Origin: Branchiostoma lanceolatum
Lineage: Eukaryota > Chordata > Leptocardii > Amphioxiformes > Branchiostomatidae
DNA: 64,000 nucleotides
NCBI RefSeq assembly: GCF_035083965.1
Contig: NC_089732.1
Coordinates: forward strand, 14,118,424-14,182,423
Reading direction: 5' to 3'
In this document: piece by piece, positions 58,461 to 64,000 of the stretch
How the letters are laid out: the number at the start of each line of letters is the position of its first letter
Position numbering within the stretch: the stretch's first letter is position 1
Notes under the pieces: generated by a model
What the model saw: the letters and a program-made list of their open reading frames with translations, nothing else
Told to the model about the DNA's origin: nothing
Database searches by the model: none
Made by a program: the position numbers and the translations under genes

Positions 58461-59881
58461 TTGCATGGATGTCTTAGTGCTTTCCTATCATATTGTAGCG
58501 CCAGAGGTCGTACAATTGTGTACCCTCCTTCTGCACTGTTCATCATTACGCCCTTGCCAAATAAAATCTGGCACAGCTCTTATCTTAGATTTATTTTTAC
58601 CCGTTGATTGACAGATTTTTATGTTGAGGGTGAAAAATGAAACAGCGATGTAAAATTTAATGAAAGAGGGTTAGGTTGCGTTCACGAAAGGCCACCTATG
58701 TAAATTTATCACAAATATAGCAAATTCAGTTCTCGTACCAGTGACATGCTTTTACGCATTAAGTACCTGTCATGGGACGCTTTAAGTAATGTACCTGATT
58801 AAGCAATGATGACACTTTAAACATTTACCAATGATCGTTTAGATAAAGCTGTTGACTCATGGGCGCCAGTGGGCAAAAAACCAAACATCGGTGGGCAACT
58901 GGGCAAAATATGGGCGCACTCGCTACATAACATGTCAGTTAAACTTTAGAGGATTTAAGGTTTAATTTCAACTTTTTCTTTCGTTGATTTTGTTTAGTTT
59001 TGATTATGTACAATTAAAATCACTCATATTATCAAGTTTCAAGCATGTTTTGGTCCTGTATTTTATATTGTTTTTGAGTATTTGTACATATGTAAATAAA
59101 CAATGAACAAACGTATTTATGCATATTGCCAACTAGCAAACTTTGGTTAAAACGAAGGTAGCACATCGATATACGGAAGCTTTTTAATTTCTTTATCAAA
59201 TGGTTGGGCATGGCTTTTTTAAAATGTAGTATTACACAATTCAACCTTATGTTTACCTTTCGCATGAATGGTTTGGAGTTTAACGGTACAGCGCGTGGAC
59301 ATGTATTTGAATATAGGTCAGCAACAACGTACAAGTCTGTAGAGACGATCACGCGTAATAGCACTAAATGTTTTGTCTCATCTTTTTTATCTTTTATAGA
59401 ATGGTAGCGGGTACTAGAAATTTCTAGGATTTCTAAGCTAAACACAACAATATGAATACTTTTTGTCGAAAGATGTCATTAGCATTTGGCGTTGCAAAGT
59501 TTGGGCAAAATATGAGGTATAATAAGGGCTGTATATCCCAGTCAACGTGTCGAAAAATGACCCGAAAAACGAGATAAGAGTATAACATTAATTTTTGGGG
59601 TTAATGTCTTTTAAACTGTATAAATTCACTCCTACTCATAGCAAAGACCTCCCCCACTAAGTATGCAAATTGGTTGAGACGCCATCGATTGATTTACGCG
59701 GCTTAACTCAGTCATCAATCTAGTAAGTTAAGTTTTTTCCCCTACCTTTTGCTACAACCGTCGCGACGTCGGCAGAATGGACCCTGTGATCGCTGATCGA
59801 GGACACCTAATGGCGCACTTAAAAAGCAGTGATGGGACTTTGTATCATCCGCAAATATTGCACGATGTATCTGGGCCATTC

Positions 59882-60125
59882 TAGCCTGGTCCCAGTCTCT
59901 TCGGGTCGGCTTAGGGATGTTTTACCGCGCCTAGTCTGCTATATTGAATCGTTTCTGTCAGCCTGTCTACTTAGCTGCCATTGAGAGTTTCGCCGCCACT
60001 GTAACTAATTAAAGCCAAGGCCGTAAACCCACCCCGAGCGGGCTAAACTGTCTAGGCGGGCGGGCATCACTCCTAACGCCGTAGAGATACCGAGGAGCTT
60101 CCGATGGTATATGGTTTCCAGGCTA
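59882..60125. mobile_element. hAT-like MITE with 8-bp target duplication
   Basis: Ends are TAGCCTGG ... CCAGGCTA. The flanks GGCCATTC and (after one extra A) GGTCATTC form an 8-bp duplication. Internal 'tttaccgcgcctagtctgct', 'tgtctacttagctgccat' and 'gtaaacccaccccgagcggg' recur inverted in the longer copy at 62930-63431. Confidence 0.75.
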
Positions 60126-60780
60126 AGGTCATTCGGGGCATGATTTGATAACAATTAGGCCAACCTGATCTTGTTTTTTTGGATGACGTCCTTTGGGCAC
60201 CCCAAAATCGATGCAAGCGTGCAAGTTGGGTAAAAAGATATGGCGTTCATCACAAAATATGAGCGGTCAGGAAGGTTGAACAAATGCATGGACATACAGA
60301 GCACGGTATACTAAACAATGCATTCTTTATATTGGTCCTTTCATATCTTCTTCTTTGAGTTTGGAAGACTTTGCTCGGATGTTTTAATATATTTTCATCT
60401 TACTTACACTTGGCAAAACATTTATGGCACCAAAACATTTTTGCATGCTCAACACAAACCTTACAGTTTGGTTGCAATTTTCCTGAGGGACACGTAAGAA
60501 AAGTGTGGCCTAACACGTGATAGGCAAACAGAACGGGTGTTAAAGCGGTGTCTAGAATCTACTGGACCATTGGGACTAATATTTTGTTCTGAATGAGTTC
60601 AAGAGTATCTGCCTTATACATAACACAAAAACGTATCGTTACGTTTACGCACGGTTTAACCTTCCTGTAAATATTTAGGTCAATTCTTGCAAGAATCAAA
60701 ACGCGGAAGGCTTATCTGAGATCAGATAACACTCGTGACGCCTCTGTGTACAAAAAGGTAAATATGTTCAAGAATTTTAA

Positions 60781-61752
60781 CCCTCATACACCCGAACGGG
60801 GTCATTTTTGACCCCAGGCGTGGATTTTGATGTGCCATTTGAAAATTTTTGCTTGGAAAAAAATTCCTTCCGTAACTTTGTCAGTAGACATCTATTCTAA
60901 CCTCTTTTGATTTTCTAGGGGGATTGGCACAATACTGTTGACATTATAGAGGAAAGTCTGGAGTGATTCCACTGGGGTCATTTTTGACCCCAGCAAAAAC
61001 AATGTGCTTTTTTTGAGACCTGCCCTCTGTAACTCCTAAACTACTCGTTGTATCACCACCAAATTTTCAGAGGATGATGCACATGTAAATCGATATCATC
61101 ATCATAACTTTTGTGTCATAATGGCGTATTATGACGTCATTATGACGTTTTTATGTGATTGTATCCGCCATCTTGGATTTTGACCGATGACATCATGAAA
61201 TCAGCATAAAATATTAATGTTAGATTATGAAAGTTATATTGGATTACATATATGATGATAACAATGTAAGAAAATAAATGTGGTGTACCAACAATTCCTC
61301 GACACGTCATTGTTTGAACTGAAATAAGCAGATTTTATAAGATAAAACCCGTTGCCATGGCAACATGAAAAACGATGAACTTTCTTTATTAATTTGAATT
61401 TTTTGTTGAGGACATTTTGTAAAAATTCACTAAGTTTGGTGGCTCTGGCGTAAGCCATTAAGGAGTTATGCAACATAAAATTTGGCGTGGGCCTCAAAAA
61501 TCCTCTACCGGTCTAAATAGGAATAGTTCAAAACGTGGTCCTACTTGTCTTTTTGCATAAATTATCATAATTTACCGGAATTATTCATACCTAAACAAGC
61601 CAAAACATTCCTCTTACATTGATGAAGCAATGTACGGATAACAATCGGCGAAAAAAGTGAAAAGGGAGATTTTACTGAAGAAAACATTTTGGGGTCATTT
61701 TTGACCCCGTTCAGTCATTTTAGTCGCAAAAAAGGGTTCAGGTTTATGAGGG
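60781..61752 (+). mobile_element. Non-autonomous piggyBac-like element with TTAA flanks
   Basis: TTAA at 60777-60780 and 61753-61756 border termini CCCTCATACACCC and the inverse-type GGGTTCAGGTTTATGAGGG, as expected of piggyBac insertion. Three copies of GGGGTCATTTTTGACCCC or a close variant sit near the ends (about 60799, 60974 and 61690), the last directly before the right terminus. No transposase is visible in 972 bp. A partial copy is at 51510-51776. Confidence 0.85.
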
Positions 61753-62328
61753 TTAAGATTTCAGAACTAGTAGTGTAAGTGATACGTTAAAGTCGGCATG
61801 TTGAAGTATCCATATACCTGTTCTTAGGTTAATCATTTTCTATACCATTGTTTGTTGTTTGCAAGTATACGGTTACAGAAGACCTTACGAAAGTCGCTGT
61901 ACTATTGTCTTGTCAATAAAGATGTCTATATCAACTATTGTCGGGATTCTATATAGAAGAAGAACTTGATTGCACGACAGTTGTAACTGGTACAATGTAT
62001 GGCAACTTACGCACACACATATATGTAGCTAGTATTAATGATGACATAGGTCAGTCGGCCCTTTGAATATCCAGGCTAGGTTGGGTCGCGAGACCAGGTA
62101 GGAGGGTAGTATGGACCATGTACACCCATTAACAAGTGTCCACGTAATGTTCACGTGCTTATCAGTTCTTTGGGTTGCACTGTAAACAATTTTACATACA
62201 TTGAACCGTTGTTTACTCATGAGAGGCTCAAATCGGCCTGCAGGCCGCTTTTTATTGAGGTCATGAGGGAAGAGGTAAGGGTCAGGCAAAATAAGGTACA
62301 GTTTACATGATTCAAAGTCCTAACAAAT

Positions 62329-62395
62329 ATGATAATGATAATAATAACTTTATTGCAAATTCATGCCCGGAGGCTAATTGCAAGGATACATTGAA
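62329..62395 (-). mobile_element. Short LINE 3'-end remnant
   Basis: 'aataataactttattgcaaattcatgcccggaggctaattgcaagg', flanked by GATAATGATAAT repeats on both sides, belongs to the tail family also seen at 2396 and 46226. Confidence 0.5.
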
Positions 62396-62929
62396 ATGAG
62401 ATAATGATAATAATTAGTGCACAGTAATGAAATAAACACAAAGTAAAATCGTCAACTAGAGCTACTTTTAATCTAAATAGTTGCTATTGGGTTTGATTTC
62501 TTTTTTGTGTACAGTGGAATTTGAAATTCCCTACATTTTGGGAGATATATGCATTGAGCGGTGTTCACAGAAATACAGTTTTTGTAGGTCTGCGCGACAT
62601 TCAAAGCTGGGAACAATTTTGGTAACTAGGTTAAATAGTTTGTCTCTTTATATACACATATTATTGCACATACATGGTACAATATACATCATGTGAGATT
62701 TTTTAGGAGGGGGAGGTCCTAGAAAATGTACCTATGTACCGTGATACGAGGGTTGTTCAACTCGCACTGTCCGAGGCATAGCTATTAGTCATAAAGTATT
62801 CTATCAATATACTTCGTCCTCAGTCTGGGGTTCAACCGGTTATCAATATCCATCAAATGTCAAATTATCGTCGTAATTTCCGAGGGAATGACGTTCATAT
62901 GAACCCGTTATTAGCTTGGAAACCATACC

Positions 62930-63431
62930 ATCGGGGGCTCCCCGATATCTCTACGTCGCTGGAAGTTATGCCCGCCCTTCCAGACAGCTTAGCCCGCTCG
63001 GGGTGTGGGTTTACGGCCCTGGATTAAATTACTGTAATTCACTTTAAGTTCACGGTAGCAAAATTTCACGGTGTAAGAAAAATGGACATTTTTACTGAAC
63101 TTTAACTTCACGGTGGCAGCAAGTAATTTATAGAAAGTATGTGCGGAGGAATCAAAAATAGGTTTTTCACAGTGATGATAAGTTCACGGTCCAGAGGTGA
63201 CAGTGAAAACAGTGAACTTAAAGTTACAGTGAAAGAACTACAGTAGTTCACCCCCTAGGGTGGCGGCGGAACTCTATATGGCAGCTAAAGTAGAAAGGCT
63301 GTGAAATTCTATATGGCAGCTAAGTAAGCTGACAGAAACGTATCAATAAAGCAGATTGAAACGTATCAATAAAGCAGACTGGGCCCGGTAATACGCCCCT
63401 AAGCCGACCCGTAGAGACTGGGTCCAGGCTA
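62930..63431. mobile_element. hAT-like MITE (relative of 59882-60125), inverted, with nested insert
   Basis: The left end ttagcttggaaaccatacca and right end gactgggtccaggctaa are the inverse of the 59882 element's ends. The shared middle (gtaaacc/gggtttacggc, 'ttctatatggcagctaagtaagctgacagaaac') is interrupted at about 63028-63250 by a second element. No matching target duplication was found at the outer ends. Confidence 0.7.
63028..63250. mobile_element. Nested MITE with 'actgtaattcactttaagttcac' ends
   Basis: The left arm 'ttactgtaattcactttaag' and the right arm 'gtgaacttaaagttacagtg' and 'actacagtagtt' are inverted repeats, and 'ttcacggt' recurs inside. It interrupts the hAT-like element at 62930-63431, so it landed later. 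Confidence 0.6.
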
Positions 63432-63829
63432 ACTTGTGATGGGCGAGGCTTGACCACCTCTGCATGCAGACTGTGACAACCGTAGCCATGATGGCTAAGA
63501 ATGTTCCTTTGGTCCAACCATCAGTGCTCCGGTTTTTATAGTGGTCACCTGTCAGTACTGTGACCATTTTCGCCAAGCCCCCTGGATGGTCACTACAGAC
63601 TGGTTTGACTGTACATGGATTTTATTGAGTACGACTTAACACATAAGCTGAGAACTTTAACTTTAAACCGACATATTATCACGTTTTTATCGGCCGAAGC
63701 GACTACTTAATATGTTTATTTTTTTCTTTTTAATTTGGGTTTTGACAGACAAGGACGACGTGGCACTGCACTCAAGTTTTTATAACTTATATTAACAGTG
63801 CCACGTACAGATAACAACATACCCATTTT

Positions 63830-63968
63830 TAATACACCTGGGCGAAGCGAGGAAAGTCGTGTAAAGTGCCTTTCCCAAGGGCACAACATCGGTGGCGTCA
63901 GGGGGATTCGAACTCGGGACCTCTTGGTTCTGAGCCGAACACCCTGCCGTTACGCCACACGACCCCAC
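63830..63968 (-). mobile_element. tRNA-derived SINE head (reverse orientation)
   Basis: On the minus strand it reads 'gggtcgtgtggcgtaacggc' (A-box region), 'gagttcgaatcccc' (B box), then 'gttgtgcccttgggaaaggc' and 'cgcccaggtgtatt'. It is the tRNA-like half of the SINE family, cut off after the start of the body. Confidence 0.65.
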
Positions 63969-64000
63969 TTATTCATTGGAATATGTTTATTCATTGGATA

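Larger units (their letters stand above)
56892..59881. other. Upstream flank of SLC46-B
   Basis: This must include the promoter and 5' UTR of copy B. It is interrupted by the foldback element at 57109-57739, a TAG/AGT-rich stretch at 57050-57070 and 57800-57860, and a SINE at 57895-58460. The segment 59430-59860 is homologous to 44850-45240 upstream of copy A. The 137-codon minus-strand ORF at 59032-59445 has no recognisable domain and probably does not encode a protein. Confidence 0.5.
46018..62768. repeat. Tandem duplication unit B (SLC46-like gene B), expanded by insertions
   Basis: Collinear with 38637-45990 but about 16.7 kb long. The excess is largely mobile DNA: foldback elements at 53919-54226, 54717-54940 and 57109-57739, LINE pieces at 49180-49720 and 55945-56282, piggyBac-like pieces at 51510-51776 and 60781-61752, a SINE at 57895-58460 and a hAT-like element at 59882-60125. 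Confidence 0.8.

Noticed and set aside
59032..59445. 137-codon minus-strand ORF
   Set aside because: No homology recognised, AT-rich composition, and no splice or initiation context; likely chance.

Overview
The window is animal nuclear DNA: long introns with GT..AG borders, split genes, and a dense, varied load of small DNA transposons and LINE/SINE pieces. An invertebrate-style deuterostome gene set, a CR1-type LINE and an abundance of foldback MITEs suggest a cephalochordate (amphioxus, Branchiostoma). That is an inference from style and gene content. No bacterial, organellar or viral genes were seen.

Layout. (1) 1597-25131, minus strand: a 12-coding-exon gene for a SPATA1 (spermatogenesis-associated protein 1) orthologue of about 971 residues, with a possible second first exon at 25036-25131. 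Its introns hold Harbinger-like, hAT-like and other MITEs and tRNA-derived SINE-like repeats. (2) About 25480-28934, plus strand: a CR1-like non-LTR retrotransposon with one uninterrupted 1008-codon endonuclease/reverse transcriptase ORF. (3) 28935-36432: gene-poor, with a decayed LINE 3' end, one Harbinger-like MITE and little else. (4) 36433-38154, plus strand: a compact three-exon gene for a 165-residue protein whose C-terminus resembles small sperm/ciliary microtubule inner proteins. (5) 39458-44765 and 47213-56891, minus strand: two tandem, intact ten-exon paralogues of an SLC46-type (proton-coupled folate transporter-like) MFS carrier, 481 and 482 residues, with identical intron phases. 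(6) 56892-64000: upstream flank of the second carrier, a patchwork of foldback, hAT-like and piggyBac-like elements and SINEs.

The two carriers sit in a duplicated unit: about 38.64-45.99 kb (copy A, 7.4 kb) and about 46.02-62.77 kb (copy B, 16.7 kb). Copy B is larger mainly because transposons and LINE pieces landed in it. Because the copies are paralogous, each provides an 'empty site' for insertions in the other, and two foldback elements can be delimited with their target duplications this way. Identity is uneven along the coding exons, which suggests gene conversion.

I found no evidence for a wholly new biological system. The most useful leads are the apparently intact LINE, the paralogue-defined MITE insertions and palindromes in the SLC46 introns, the unnamed three-exon gene, and the two alternative starts of SPATA1.
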